Shown here: positions 41,984-51,097 of the stretch, in pieces
How the letters are laid out: every line of letters begins with the position of its first letter
How positions within the stretch are numbered: position 1 is the stretch's first letter
From: Paraburkholderia bryophila
GTDB taxonomy: Bacteria; Pseudomonadota; Gammaproteobacteria; Burkholderiales; Burkholderiaceae
DNA length: 64,000 nucleotides
NCBI RefSeq assembly: GCF_013409255.1
Contig: NZ_JACCAS010000001.1
Span: 4,402,001 to 4,466,000, forward strand
Direction of reading: 5' to 3'
Notes under the pieces: generated by a model
Told to the model about the DNA's origin: nothing
The model's input: only the letters and a program-made list of their open reading frames with translations
Databases searched by the model: none
Translations under genes and position numbers: made by a program

Positions 41984-43440
41984 TGGATTGGGACGTCGTG
42001 GCCAGTCAGTTGGAGCGCTCGCTCGCGGCCTTGAACCGGTATGCGAGCGCGAGCGCGCCGGATGAAGTGTTTCTCGATGACTTGCAGCAACGCATCGGCG
42101 CGGCGCGGCGTGCGTCGGCGCGCGGGGGACCGCGTGCGCCGGGCGAGGGGCTAGGTGCGCCGAGCGCGGCAGTTGCGTCAGGTGCCTCAACTGCGGCAAC
42201 TGCCTCAACTGCCTCAACTGCGCCAGGCGCCTCAAGCGCCGCGCCGCGTGTCCTCCTGCTCGGCTACAGCGGCGCGGGCAACACCGGCGCCGATCTGCGC
42301 ACGATCGAAACGATCGCGCAGCTACGCCGCCTACTCGCGCCGCGCGTGCCGCAGATCACACTGTTCGCGCTCGGCGACTGCTTCGATCATCCACTGCTGG
42401 CCGACACGCCGCGCCTCACCCCGGCGCTACCTTATCTGCCCGATGCCCTCGATGCCGCCGTGCGCGAAGCCGACCTCGTGCTGAATGTCGAAGGCTCGAC
42501 GTACACGTCGAAGTTTTCGGATTCGCTGGCGGGCGTGCTGATCGGCGGCCTTGCGCTCGCGCACGCGCATGGGCGGCCGGCGATTGCCTATGGCGTCGAC
42601 AGCGGCACGATGAGCGCCGCGCTGACGCGCTTCGTCGAACGTAATGCCGATGGCGGCGAGATCATCTGCCGCAACGACGCGGCGCGGCAACAACTCGCGT
42701 CACTCGGTGTGCTCGCGCAGGCCGGCGCCGATACCGCATGGACTTATCGGGCGCGGCCTGAAGCAAGCGACGCGACGTCGCCCGCCGCGCGCCGCGTCGC
42801 GCTATGTCCGAACAATCCATTCTGGTGGCCGGTGCGCGCCGATGCCGCGCGCGCTCGTGAGCTCGACGCGCGTGGTGAAGCATCGCCGTTGCGTTATGGG
42901 CCGCTGCATTTCCACAGCTGGGACGCGGCGCGCGCCGAGGCTTATCACGCGTATCTCGATCGCTTCGCACAGGTCGCCATCGGCTTGCGGGAGCAGGGTT
43001 ATACGCCGGTGCTGGTGGGCATGGAGCAACTCGACCACAGCGCCTGCGTCGATCTGGCCGCGCGGCTGCCGTTCGAGATCGAGCTCGTCACGCGTGGCCC
43101 GCGGACGCTCGACGAAGTGGCCGCGGCGGTCGCGCATGCCGCCTGCGTCGTGACGACGCGCTATCACGCGGCCGTGCTTGCGATATCGCACGGTGTGCCG
43201 GTGTTCGGGCTGTCGATGGACACGCGCATCGAGCGTTTGCTTGGCGAAGTGGGATGCCCGCAATGGAGCGCGGCTTGTGACGACGCGGACGGCGCGAAAG
43301 CCGCACTGACGGCGATCGGATCGCTGTGCCGCGACGAGGTACGCACCGCACTGATCGCCGCTTACGCAGACTATGCAACGTCGCAACGCGCCCGTATCGA
43401 TGCGATGGGCCACAGACTGCGCGCAGCACTCGAAGGCTGA
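41980..43440 (+). CDS. Polysaccharide pyruvyl transferase family protein
   Basis: A 486-residue protein starting at an ATG that overlaps the preceding stop (ATGA). After an N-terminal helical part and a low-complexity Ala/Ser/Thr linker (about 50-85, encoded by imperfect short repeats), the PS_pyruv_trans fold begins with RVLLLGYSGAGNTGADLRTI. Further markers: LVLNVEGSTYTSKFSDS, PAIAYGVDSGT, VTTRYHAAVLAISHGVPVFG (R-x-H-x-x-x-x-A...G-P). The family transfers pyruvate from PEP to sugars, but several members act on other acceptors. It is the last gene of the Rieske-MenD-PPT operon. Confidence 0.87.
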   Translation: MMDWDVVASQLERSLAALNRYASASAPDEVFLDDLQQRIGAARRASARGGPRAPGEGLGAPSAAVASGASTAATASTASTAPGASSAAPRVLLLGYSGAGNTGADLRTIETIAQLRRLLAPRVPQITLFALGDCFDHPLLADTPRLTPALPYLPDALDAAVREADLVLNVEGSTYTSKFSDSLAGVLIGGLALAHAHGRPAIAYGVDSGTMSAALTRFVERNADGGEIICRNDAARQQLASLGVLAQAGADTAWTYRARPEASDATSPAARRVALCPNNPFWWPVRADAARARELDARGEASPLRYGPLHFHSWDAARAEAYHAYLDRFAQVAIGLREQGYTPVLVGMEQLDHSACVDLAARLPFEIELVTRGPRTLDEVAAAVAHAACVVTTRYHAAVLAISHGVPVFGLSMDTRIERLLGEVGCPQWSAACDDADGAKAALTAIGSLCRDEVRTALIAAYADYATSQRARIDAMGHRLRAALEG

Positions 43441-43506
43441 ATGCAAATCGCGCGAGTGCACGGATGCATGCGCCTTGATGTGCCGTGCCACGACGCGACT
43501 CGACCT

Positions 43507-43532
43507 CGCCTGACCTGACCTGACCTGACGCG
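43507..43532. repeat. CCTGA pentamer repeat
   Basis: About four and a half copies of CCTGA in the 266-base gap between the pyruvyl transferase and the OTU-like effector gene. The same gap also holds GC-rich inverted repeats. Confidence 0.75.
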
Positions 43533-43610
43533 GCGCGACCCGCCGCACCGCGCCGCACCCATCCGTCCCGCATCAAAACTTCCCACAACCGTCATCACGC
43601 TGACAAAAAC

Positions 43611-43635
43611 TTCGCGTGGCCGTTCGGCAGTTCCG
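43611..43635 (+). promoter_or_regulatory. Imperfect PIP/hrpII box
   Basis: TTCGC (43611-43615), 15 bases, TTCCG (43631-43635); one mismatch in the core TTCG of the second half. No clear YANNNT is at 30-32 bases. It lies 71 bases upstream of the effector start at 43707, the same distance as for the 1129-residue effector gene. Confidence 0.5.
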
Positions 43636-43706
43636 TTTTGCGTTGGGTCGACACATCGATTTCCGATGTACTGACGAATCGAGCCCCGACCGCCACGGAG
43701 AACCGC

Positions 43707-46700
43707 ATGTCGACACCGTCCATTCCAAGTTCGCCCCGTGCTGGACATGTGCCGGACCCGGCCAACGGCGAGCATCCGTCCACCGATCCTTCCCACCCGG
43801 CCCCCGCATCGACGACGCCCACGCCGACGCAGCAAAGCAGCGCGCAATTGTCGACGCTCGGCAAGCTGAAGGCGAAGCTGTCGAAGACGACCAAAAAGAC
43901 CGGCGAAGGCATCGCGGCAATCGAATCGCCGCTCGGCACCACGGCGTCCGGCGGCTATCTGGGGTGGGGCGTGAACAACGCAGCGTCGTCCGGCGGCGGC
44001 CTGGCAAGCGCCGCCGGCCACGCCTCCGAAGGAACGAAAACGCTCGCCGAAGTCGCGGGCTCGCTCGGCGCGGTGCCTCAGGCGCTCGACATCGTCGCCA
44101 CCACCGTCAGCACCGCGCACAAGGCCTTCAAGGTCAAGAACAGCGCGAACAAGGTCAAGACGACGGAAAAGGGCACGCTGGACGGCGACGAAGCGCGGCG
44201 TGCGCTGGCTCAGGACAAAGGCAATCTCCAGCGCGCCGCGCCCGGCGCGTTTCGCGATGTCGGGCTGGGCGCGCTGAACATGACCAGCCGGATGGAATCG
44301 GTCACGCACCCGGGCACCTCGCTCTACGGCAAGGCGCCGGGGCCGGTGTATGCGGACGGCGCGCTCGCGATCGCTTCCGGCGCGATGTACACGGCGGCCG
44401 GCGCGCTGCAAAGCCGGGCGGTCGACCGCAAGGTGCAGCGCACTCACGCGTTCAGTACCGCGCTCGACCGTCCGGCGAGCGCGCGCACGGACGCGACGAG
44501 CCCGGGTCTGCAAGAGCTCGACGATCTGCACGCGCGAGGCAGGATCGACCCGAATGTTTATTCGATCCTGCGTCAACGCAGCGATGCCGAGGTCACGAAA
44601 TTCACGCAGAATTTCGCGTCGGTGGGCGGCGGTGGACAGACGCGACTGAACCAGATGCTGCATTTCCCCGGCGAGCGGATCAAGCTCAACGTCCTCAACT
44701 TCAACCGCAAGACCAATCTGAATACGGCGAGTACACGTCGCGCGATTCGCGAGGACGTGATCGACGCCTTCATCGCCGCCGACGTGAGGCCGGGCCGAAC
44801 CGATTCCCTGTTCTCGCATCTGGCGACGGTCCGGGAAGAGTCGCGCGGCAAACGGGCCGGCCCAGATCTGGGCAAGCTGGACCCGCACTTCGCGACACAC
44901 GGCTTGCAGAAGAGCGAGTTCGACAAGAACGCGCTGACGGCGATCGCCCGCTCGGGCAATCCGGATGCGTTTCTCGAACGCTACAAAGGACTCTCCGAGA
45001 CCGACCGTTCGCGGGTGCGCGACACGTTGCACTTCGGCTCATGGCGTTTCTGGAAAAGCGACGCCACCTTGCCCACGACGAAATATCAGCGCGGCGATAT
45101 CCGCCAGGCGCTGGCGAAGCACTTCAACGGCGGTGCGACGATCGAGCGGATGCAGGAGCTCAAGACGCGCTACAACGCGAAAGTCGTGCCGTTGAAGTCG
45201 AGCGGCACGACACCGCAGACCGCCGCGCCGCCGGAGATGCTGAAGCAGCATCTGTCGGCTTACCAGGCTCTCAATCTCGACAATCTGAAAGAGGAAAAGC
45301 GGCACGCGAAGGTGCAGGTCGCCTACGGCGCCGTGAACATGGCGGCCGGCGTCGCCGAGCTCGCGGTGAATCCGGTCGCCGCGGCGACCGCGGGCCAGGT
45401 GAGCGCGTCGCGCGCGGTGCTGAGCCCGGTGTATCTGATCTATGCGGGTCGCCGGGGGATCGTCAGCTATATCACGCAAAAGAACGCCCGGCCGATCGAC
45501 GCGAAGATGCGCGAGGAAGCGCTGATGCGCGCGCTGCCGCGGGTGCGTGAACGGATCGAATCAGGCGCCGCGTCGACGCAGCGTCTGCAGCACCGGGACA
45601 TGTTCCTGCGCAACGAACTGAAACTCGGCGACGCGGACATCAAGAAGCTCGATGGACTTGAGCGCGCCGGCAACCATGCGGGCGCCCGCGAATTTCTGGC
45701 GTCTAAAAACCCGGAGAACAATGTGCTGGTCGCGCTGCGTGTTATGGCCGACGAACGCGGCGGCGTCGCCTCGCATTTTCACCGCAATCAGGCGCGGCAA
45801 ACGATCGATGCCGAGGCGCAGACCCATAATTCCGCCGTCTTGCGCGCGATCGACGACGACTCGAATCCGGACGAGTCGTTTGCCGCGCTGAAGACGCATT
45901 TCCTCGATGAAGCGGCTTACCATCCGGCCGCCGGAATCGGCACGCTGTCCGAACAACTGTCGACGGGGCACGCCACGGGCGACCTCGGTTTCGATAAGGC
46001 CGGCTATCAGGGCAAGACGCCCGCAGCGATCGCGGAGCACCTGAAAACACGTTTCGCGCAGGACAATCCGCCGTTCGCGGTTCGCCAGTTCGTGGCGGGT
46101 TGGCGCGACGGCGGCGAGGGCGCGGTGGCGGCGCGGAACATGCTGCGCGATTTCCGCTTCACCGAAAAGGATATCGCTGGCCTGGAGGGTATGAGTCGCA
46201 AGGACGCGTGCAAGTGGCTCGAAGGTCATCTGTTCGGCGAAAACGTGCGGCGGCGTTTCTCCACGGTCACGCTCGATCAGGCGGGCCGCAATCGCGCGGC
46301 GGACGCGGTCGAACGGGTTCAGCTTCAGCCCTCGGATGCGGCCGAGCCGTTGCAGTGGCGCAACCATTTCGAGGAGGCTGGTGTCGATGTGATCGACAAC
46401 CCGGGTACGCCGGGTCTCGATTCGATGTTGTACGCGTTGCACCAGAATATCTCGGGCAAGAGCGATGCGTCGTCGAGCGAGATGAACAGGCAGGTGATGC
46501 AGGCGCGTGCGCAAGTGATTCAGACGCTGCGTCAGAGCCAGGGCACACCGCCCGGCGCCAGCGCGCCGCCGCTGCTGCCCATCGACGTGGCGCAGCATGC
46601 CGACGTGATCGCACAGGTCGCGGCGCAGGTTTATGGCAAGCCGGGCGCGGCGGTCAAACTCGTGGATGCAACCGGCGCGCAAGCGCATCAACGGATTGGC

Positions 46701-47879
46701 GGCGATGGCAATCCTGCCGCGCCGGTCGCTGCCGTGCTTTGCTACGACAGTCAGTCGAAGCGCACCTTCACGTTGCACGGCGGGAAGCCGGCTCCTACGC
46801 CGGCGGTGAGCCCGCCGGCGTCCGGTTTCAGGCCGCTGCAAAATGTTGGGGGTTCCGGTCTCGACCCGAATGCCACGGGCGCGATCGAGATGCAGCCGAT
46901 GGCGGCATTGCCTTCGGGTTCGTCGAGTAGGTTGCCGGGGCCGAGGCCGATGCCGATGGCTAGTCCGCAGAATAGGCCGTCGGTTACGGCGAGTGGGGCG
47001 CCGCCGATTACGCCGCCTATTGCGCCGCCGATCACCGCGAGCGTGTCGCAGTTGAACACGCTGCCGGCGTCGACGAATACGTCGGCGACGCCCAAGCCGC
47101 CGAAGCCGGCGGTCAGCGCGAGCTTGTCGCAGCCGCTCAATTCGCCGCCGCCATCGACCACGTCGCAAACGCCGCCGTTGACCACGCTGCAAACGCCCAC
47201 GCCTAAATTGAACACCGTGGCCGCTTCGAGCGCTTCGAGCGCCGCATCATCGTCCAGCTCAGCGGCCACGCCGGTCTCGCCCTTGGCGCCGGAGCGCGAG
47301 GCGCGCGACGACCGGATCAATGCCGCGTTGAGCGCGCTCAAGGCACTGCCGCAAAGCACGCCCACGATCACGCCATGGAACAAATTGCCCGGCGAGATGA
47401 AGGCGGTCTACGGCAATAAGCAGTGGGAGTACGAAAAGCAAGCGACCATGGCCGCCACCGATTTCGGTTCAACGCGAGCTAGCCTCGAGCAGAGCGGCTT
47501 CAGCGTCGTGACAAACAACGGCGACATGAACAACTGTCTGCTCATTTCCATGGTGCAGCATGCGACCGGCGACTATAGCCAGCCTCACACGCAGCGGGTG
47601 GACGAGTACCGGCAGAAACTGGTGGGCGAAGGACACGTCCTCAATGGTGAACCGATGACGTTCACCGGCGATGCCGGCAAGCGTCTGGTGGCGTTGATCA
47701 ACGATGACCCGAAGACACAGCATCCGCTGCATGTGGTGGGTGTCACGCAGGTGGCGGGTAGAACGCACCTGGATCACATCGGCGCGGATCAGCAGGCTGC
47801 AAACGTGCGTGAGGTGATGATCTGGGATCAGGGCGGTCACTTCGAAGCCGTCAAGCCGAAGGACCTACCGGCGGTCTGA
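43707..47879 (+). CDS. 1390-residue putative T3SS effector with OTU-like protease domain
   Basis: The start is the ATG at 43707 (ACGGAG six bases upstream); the frame is open further upstream but runs through the promoter. Residues 1-45 are Ser/Pro/Thr-rich (MSTPSIPSSPRAGHVPDPAN), a typical type III signal. Residues ~60-900 are mostly helical with Gly/Ala-rich stretches; ~1040-1200 is a Pro/Thr/Ser-rich linker. The last ~150 residues carry an OTU-type motif set: Asp1273 and Cys1277 in NNGDMNNCLLISMVQHATGD and His1378 in WDQGGHFEAV, about 100 residues apart as in OTU deubiquitinases. Predicted: cysteine protease acting on host ubiquitin-like proteins. Function inferred only. Confidence 0.78.
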   Translation: MSTPSIPSSPRAGHVPDPANGEHPSTDPSHPAPASTTPTPTQQSSAQLSTLGKLKAKLSKTTKKTGEGIAAIESPLGTTASGGYLGWGVNNAASSGGGLASAAGHASEGTKTLAEVAGSLGAVPQALDIVATTVSTAHKAFKVKNSANKVKTTEKGTLDGDEARRALAQDKGNLQRAAPGAFRDVGLGALNMTSRMESVTHPGTSLYGKAPGPVYADGALAIASGAMYTAAGALQSRAVDRKVQRTHAFSTALDRPASARTDATSPGLQELDDLHARGRIDPNVYSILRQRSDAEVTKFTQNFASVGGGGQTRLNQMLHFPGERIKLNVLNFNRKTNLNTASTRRAIREDVIDAFIAADVRPGRTDSLFSHLATVREESRGKRAGPDLGKLDPHFATHGLQKSEFDKNALTAIARSGNPDAFLERYKGLSETDRSRVRDTLHFGSWRFWKSDATLPTTKYQRGDIRQALAKHFNGGATIERMQELKTRYNAKVVPLKSSGTTPQTAAPPEMLKQHLSAYQALNLDNLKEEKRHAKVQVAYGAVNMAAGVAELAVNPVAAATAGQVSASRAVLSPVYLIYAGRRGIVSYITQKNARPIDAKMREEALMRALPRVRERIESGAASTQRLQHRDMFLRNELKLGDADIKKLDGLERAGNHAGAREFLASKNPENNVLVALRVMADERGGVASHFHRNQARQTIDAEAQTHNSAVLRAIDDDSNPDESFAALKTHFLDEAAYHPAAGIGTLSEQLSTGHATGDLGFDKAGYQGKTPAAIAEHLKTRFAQDNPPFAVRQFVAGWRDGGEGAVAARNMLRDFRFTEKDIAGLEGMSRKDACKWLEGHLFGENVRRRFSTVTLDQAGRNRAADAVERVQLQPSDAAEPLQWRNHFEEAGVDVIDNPGTPGLDSMLYALHQNISGKSDASSSEMNRQVMQARAQVIQTLRQSQGTPPGASAPPLLPIDVAQHADVIAQVAAQVYGKPGAAVKLVDATGAQAHQRIGGDGNPAAPVAAVLCYDSQSKRTFTLHGGKPAPTPAVSPPASGFRPLQNVGGSGLDPNATGAIEMQPMAALPSGSSSRLPGPRPMPMASPQNRPSVTASGAPPITPPIAPPITASVSQLNTLPASTNTSATPKPPKPAVSASLSQPLNSPPPSTTSQTPPLTTLQTPTPKLNTVAASSASSAASSSSSAATPVSPLAPEREARDDRINAALSALKALPQSTPTITPWNKLPGEMKAVYGNKQWEYEKQATMAATDFGSTRASLEQSGFSVVTNNGDMNNCLLISMVQHATGDYSQPHTQRVDEYRQKLVGEGHVLNGEPMTFTGDAGKRLVALINDDPKTQHPLHVVGVTQVAGRTHLDHIGADQQAANVREVMIWDQGGHFEAVKPKDLPAV

Positions 47880-47893
47880 GTGTTTCCCGCAGG

Positions 47894-47920
47894 TCGAGCG
47901 CCGGGCATGCCGGCGCTCGA
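47894..47920 (+). terminator. 11-bp hairpin after the OTU-like effector gene
   Basis: A perfect inverted repeat TCGAGCGCCGG (47894-47904) / CCGGCGCTCGA (47910-47920) with loop GCATG, 14 bases after the stop codon. There is no T-run on the sense side, so termination efficiency is uncertain. It may also serve the convergent monooxygenase gene. Confidence 0.6.
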
Positions 47921-47990
47921 TCGCTTGAAACCGGGTGTGGTGCGCTAGTGCTGCTTGCCGCTCAGCACTCAGCACGCACCACGGCCAAAT

Positions 47991-49076
47991 TCACCACGCC
48001 AGCGTTGACTCCCACTGCGGACGCGGCGACGACTCCTCGCGCGCATCAGCCGCCGTTTCGCGCGTGAACGCCGGCATCACATCCCGCGCGAAACGGCGCA
48101 TGGATGCCATCGCCATGTCATGCGGCATCGAACCGAACCAGAAGCTCGCGCTGAAGTAGTCGCAGCCGAGCCCGGCTTGAATCCGGCGCAGTTGATGAAT
48201 GCATTCGTCCGCCGTGCCGATCACCAGAAAATCGTTGCGCAACGTGTCATCCGATGGCTCGTCGGGCAGCGGCTCCGCGGGCACGATGCCGTCCACCACG
48301 TCGCCCCAATCGTGACGCAGACGCAGCGTCGCCCGTCCGTTCCAGCGCGCATGCTCGACGGCCTCGCGAGCCTGCGCTTCGTTCTCGGCGACGAACACCG
48401 GCCGCTGCGTGCCGATGCGCACCGTCGACAGCGCATCGGCGAGATCCGGATAGTGGCGCCGCACATCGGTCAACTTCGAAATCGGTTCGAGCACGCCGGT
48501 GAAGAGATTGGCGCGCCGCTTCACGGCCTGTTCGACCGACGCCCGCCGGCTCGAATTGACCACTAGCCACAGCGGTATCACGCGTTGCAGCGGCTGCGGC
48601 ACGAGGCCGGTGCGGGGAATGTCGAAGTGCTCGCCGTGATGCGAGAACAAGGGCTCGCGCAATGCCTTCAGGAGTACGTCGATCGCTTCGTCGTCGCGTG
48701 CCGCGCTTGCGCCTTTGGTGAGCTGGAAGCGCTCGTACTGGTAGCGCTGATAGCCGCTGCCGAGACCGGCTTCGACACGGCCGCCGCTGAGCACGTCGAG
48801 TGTCGCGAGCTCTTCGGCGATCACCAGCGGATGATGCAGCGGCACCGGAACGATCGCCGGTCCGAGACGCAGATGACGCGTGCGCGCGGCGATATGCGAG
48901 AGCAGCATCAGCGGGCGCGACGAGTGCGAATAGTTCGTGAAGTGATGCTCGGCGAGCCACAGATGACTGAAGCCGAGCGTATCGGCGGCTTCGGCCATGG
49001 CGAGCGCGCGCTGGTAGAGCTCGGCGGCGGGCGTGGGTTCAGGCGCAGGCAGCGTCAAGAACAAACCGAATTGCAT
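47991..49076 (-). CDS. Luciferase-like (LLM class) flavin monooxygenase
   Basis: A 361-residue bacterial-luciferase-fold enzyme from the ATG at 49074-49076 with GGAG upstream (complement of 49083-49086). Motifs: MQFGLFLTLPAPEPTPAAEL, LGFSHLWLAEHHFTNY (typical LAEHHF), VIAEELATLDVLSGGRVEAG, LGSGYQRYQYERFQL. It should oxidise a small organic substrate with FMNH2 supplied by a separate reductase. It lies 17 bases after the DUF3455 gene on the same strand, so they are probably co-transcribed. Substrate unknown. Confidence 0.9.
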   Translation of the reverse strand: MQFGLFLTLPAPEPTPAAELYQRALAMAEAADTLGFSHLWLAEHHFTNYSHSSRPLMLLSHIAARTRHLRLGPAIVPVPLHHPLVIAEELATLDVLSGGRVEAGLGSGYQRYQYERFQLTKGASAARDDEAIDVLLKALREPLFSHHGEHFDIPRTGLVPQPLQRVIPLWLVVNSSRRASVEQAVKRRANLFTGVLEPISKLTDVRRHYPDLADALSTVRIGTQRPVFVAENEAQAREAVEHARWNGRATLRLRHDWGDVVDGIVPAEPLPDEPSDDTLRNDFLVIGTADECIHQLRRIQAGLGCDYFSASFWFGSMPHDMAMASMRRFARDVMPAFTRETAADAREESSPRPQWESTLAW

Positions 49077-49093
49077 GGTCGACTCCCGGGTAG

Positions 49094-49801
49094 TCAATGC
49101 AGGGTCTGGTTCGCCGACAAGGCGACCGGCGCGAGCCCTTTGGCGCGATAGAACATATAGGTCGCGCCGTAGGGCACCAGCAGATGAGCGCCTTCCAGTT
49201 CGCATGCGGGCAGAGGCGGCAGGCCACCCGAGGTGTCGATGCGCTGGATCGAACTGATGTCGGCAAGCCGGCCCTCGCCGGGGCGTCGTGCCGCGACGAA
49301 GCGCGCGGTGTAACGCACCCAGGTCAGCGCGTTCGCGCCGACCTGGCTTTCGCCGGCCACGTTGCCGATCACGTAGCTGCCGTCGTACGCGAGAAAGTAC
49401 CGGCCGGGTGCGATGGTGCCCACGCTCTGGCCGCTTGCGTCGACGAGCAGGGCTTCGGATCCCAGCGGATCCCACAGCAGTTGCGTGCCGTCGCGGGCGA
49501 TGCCGGGCTGCAACGCGGCGCCGACGGCGGGCACGTCGGACTTGATGCGTCGGCAGACGTAGGTTTCATCGCCGTGGGTGGTCATCACTTCCTGGAGCAC
49601 TTCGTTCTGGCCAGCGCGTAGGTCGAGGGGGAGGGACTCGTTGGCGGTGGGTGGCGGCGTTCTGGACGTCGTCGCGCAGGCGGCGAGCGCGAGCAGGCAG
49701 CCTGCCGCGAGACAGGTCAGCGATGGGCGCGATAAAGGCGCGAGTCGGGCGAATGGCGCGAATGGCGCGAATAGTGCGGGGCGGGGCGGGAAACCAGTCA
49801 T
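49094..49801 (-). CDS. DUF3455 lipoprotein
   Basis: About 235 residues from the ATG at 49799-49801 (an earlier in-frame start at 49894 is possible). The signal ends in a lipobox near LALAAC, so the mature protein is a lipoprotein. The domain matches DUF3455: DLRAGQNEVLQEVMTTHGDE, then GIARDGTQLLWDPLGSEALL, and YTARFVAARRPGEGRLADIS, ending in VPYGATYMFYRAKG. Function is not known for this family. It precedes the luciferase-like gene with a 17-base gap. Confidence 0.8.
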   Translation of the reverse strand: MTGFPPRPALFAPFAPFARLAPLSRPSLTCLAAGCLLALAACATTSRTPPPTANESLPLDLRAGQNEVLQEVMTTHGDETYVCRRIKSDVPAVGAALQPGIARDGTQLLWDPLGSEALLVDASGQSVGTIAPGRYFLAYDGSYVIGNVAGESQVGANALTWVRYTARFVAARRPGEGRLADISSIQRIDTSGGLPPLPACELEGAHLLVPYGATYMFYRAKGLAPVALSANQTLH

Positions 49802-49925
49802 CGGCGGAAAGGGAAGGCGAACGATGCTGGCATCACACCCGATCCTGTGCGGTGCCGTGGGCGCCGACACGAAAGACTGCATCGAAAAGCGCACGCAACG
49901 AGGCCGGGCGCGTTACCTGCCAGGC

Positions 49926-49957
49926 GAGGTAGCGAGGTAGCGAGGTAGCGAGGCAGC
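49926..49957. repeat. 8-bp tandem repeat GAGGTAGC, four copies
   Basis: Four units of GAGGTAGC (the last has one change) in the 321-base gap between the DUF3455 lipoprotein gene and the methyltransferase gene. Apart from this repeat and a variant PIP box at 49990, I see nothing else in the gap. Confidence 0.9.
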
Positions 49958-49989
49958 GGGACGCGGCGGTTCGCCTGAGCATGCAATGG

Positions 49990-50015
49990 TTCGCGCTTCG
50001 GCCAAACGCGTTCGG
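49990..50015 (+). promoter_or_regulatory. Variant PIP box (16-base spacing)
   Basis: TTCGC (49990-49994), 16 bases, TTCGG (50011-50015); the spacing is one base longer than the consensus. CACGCT (50047-50052) fits YANNNT after 31 bases. It lies 108 bases upstream of the methyltransferase gene. Confidence 0.35.
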
Positions 50016-50122
50016 ATGGCGGCCGATACTGACTCAGGCTTGCCGCCACGCTCAACGTAGCGTGACACCAGCGGTTTCGCCTCTCTTCCGACCAACGGCC
50101 CGAGCGCCCACCCGAACCCGCG

Positions 50123-51097
50123 ATGGAATCGACACTTTCGAACTCCCCTGGCTTGCCCCGCGTCTCGTGGCTCGACATCGAGCCGATGCCTCTCACGCCG
50201 CTTGCGGACGAAGACCGGGCGTACCCCTATCTGGCGATGATCCGCCGCTACATCGGCGGTGCGGCGGATACCGACGCGAACACCGACGCGAACACCGACG
50301 CGAACGCCGATACGCCCGCCACGGCCGACGCCCCGATCAACGCCGCCGATTGTCTCGAACGGCTAGCCGAAGCGGATCGCGTCTTCGCCGACTGGCTCGC
50401 GCCGCTGCATCGCACGGCGGCCGAGGTCGCCGGCGTCGATCCTTCGCGCATGGCCGATGCGCTCAATCACATGCATCACGCGTCGCACCGTTTGACCCTG
50501 TGCGATCCCGTGCTGCTCGACAACGTCGTCGACCTGGCGCGCGTGACGATCGACGAACAGGTGCCGGGCGACTTCATCGAAACCGGCGTGTGGCGCGGCG
50601 GCGTGACGATTCTGCTGCGCGCCGCGCTGAACGCGTTCGGCGACCCGGGCCGCAGCGTGTGGGTGGCCGACTCGTTCGCGGGACTGCCCGCGCCGGACCC
50701 CGCGGTCGATCTGCGCGAGGCCATCTGGCATCACCTGATGGGGGCGGTCGGCGGGCTGCGCAGCGATCTGGCCAGCGTGCGCGAGTCGTTCGCCCGAGCG
50801 GGACTGCTCGACCGCCGCGTGCGCTTCCTGCCGGGCTGGTTCGCCGATACGCTGCCCGCCGCGCCGATCGAGCGGCTGGCGCTGATGCGGCTCGACGGCG
50901 ACTGGTACGAGTCGACCCGCGTGGCGCTCGACGCCCTTTATCCGCGTCTGTCGCCGGGTGGCTTCGTGATCGTCGACGATTACGGCTTGCCGACCGGCTG
51001 CGCGCGTGCCGTCGATGAATATCGCGCCGCGCATGGGATCGATGCGCCACTGACGCGTGTCAACGGGCAAGCGGTCTACTGGCGTAAGCCATGGTGA
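50123..51097 (+). CDS. TylF/MycF-family O-methyltransferase
   Basis: A 324-residue SAM-dependent methyltransferase. The SAM-binding motif is GDFIETGVWRGGVTILL (about 152-168), with VWVADSFAGLPAPDP after it. The metal/catalytic Asp region is LMRLDGDWYESTRVALDALY and GGFVIVDDYG. The family methylates sugar hydroxyls in macrolide tailoring and is common in other biosynthetic clusters. The N-terminal ~110 residues are additional and include a D-T-D-A-N repeat (about 50-65, 12-bp units in the DNA). Its stop overlaps the JmjC gene start; it heads a three-gene operon. Confidence 0.9.
   Translation: MESTLSNSPGLPRVSWLDIEPMPLTPLADEDRAYPYLAMIRRYIGGAADTDANTDANTDANADTPATADAPINAADCLERLAEADRVFADWLAPLHRTAAEVAGVDPSRMADALNHMHHASHRLTLCDPVLLDNVVDLARVTIDEQVPGDFIETGVWRGGVTILLRAALNAFGDPGRSVWVADSFAGLPAPDPAVDLREAIWHHLMGAVGGLRSDLASVRESFARAGLLDRRVRFLPGWFADTLPAAPIERLALMRLDGDWYESTRVALDALYPRLSPGGFVIVDDYGLPTGCARAVDEYRAAHGIDAPLTRVNGQAVYWRKPW
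50266..50307 (+). repeat. 12-bp coding repeat (Thr-Asp-Ala-Asn)
   Basis: Three to four in-frame copies of a 12-bp unit (ACCGACGCGAAC) inside the methyltransferase gene, part of a series of 6/12-bp repeats running to 53.9 kb. Confidence 0.85.

Noticed and set aside
43638..43706. Upstream extension of the OTU-like effector to an ATG at 43638
   Set aside because: That ATG lies just behind the PIP-like element and has no ribosome binding site; the ATG at 43707 has ACGGAG at good spacing.
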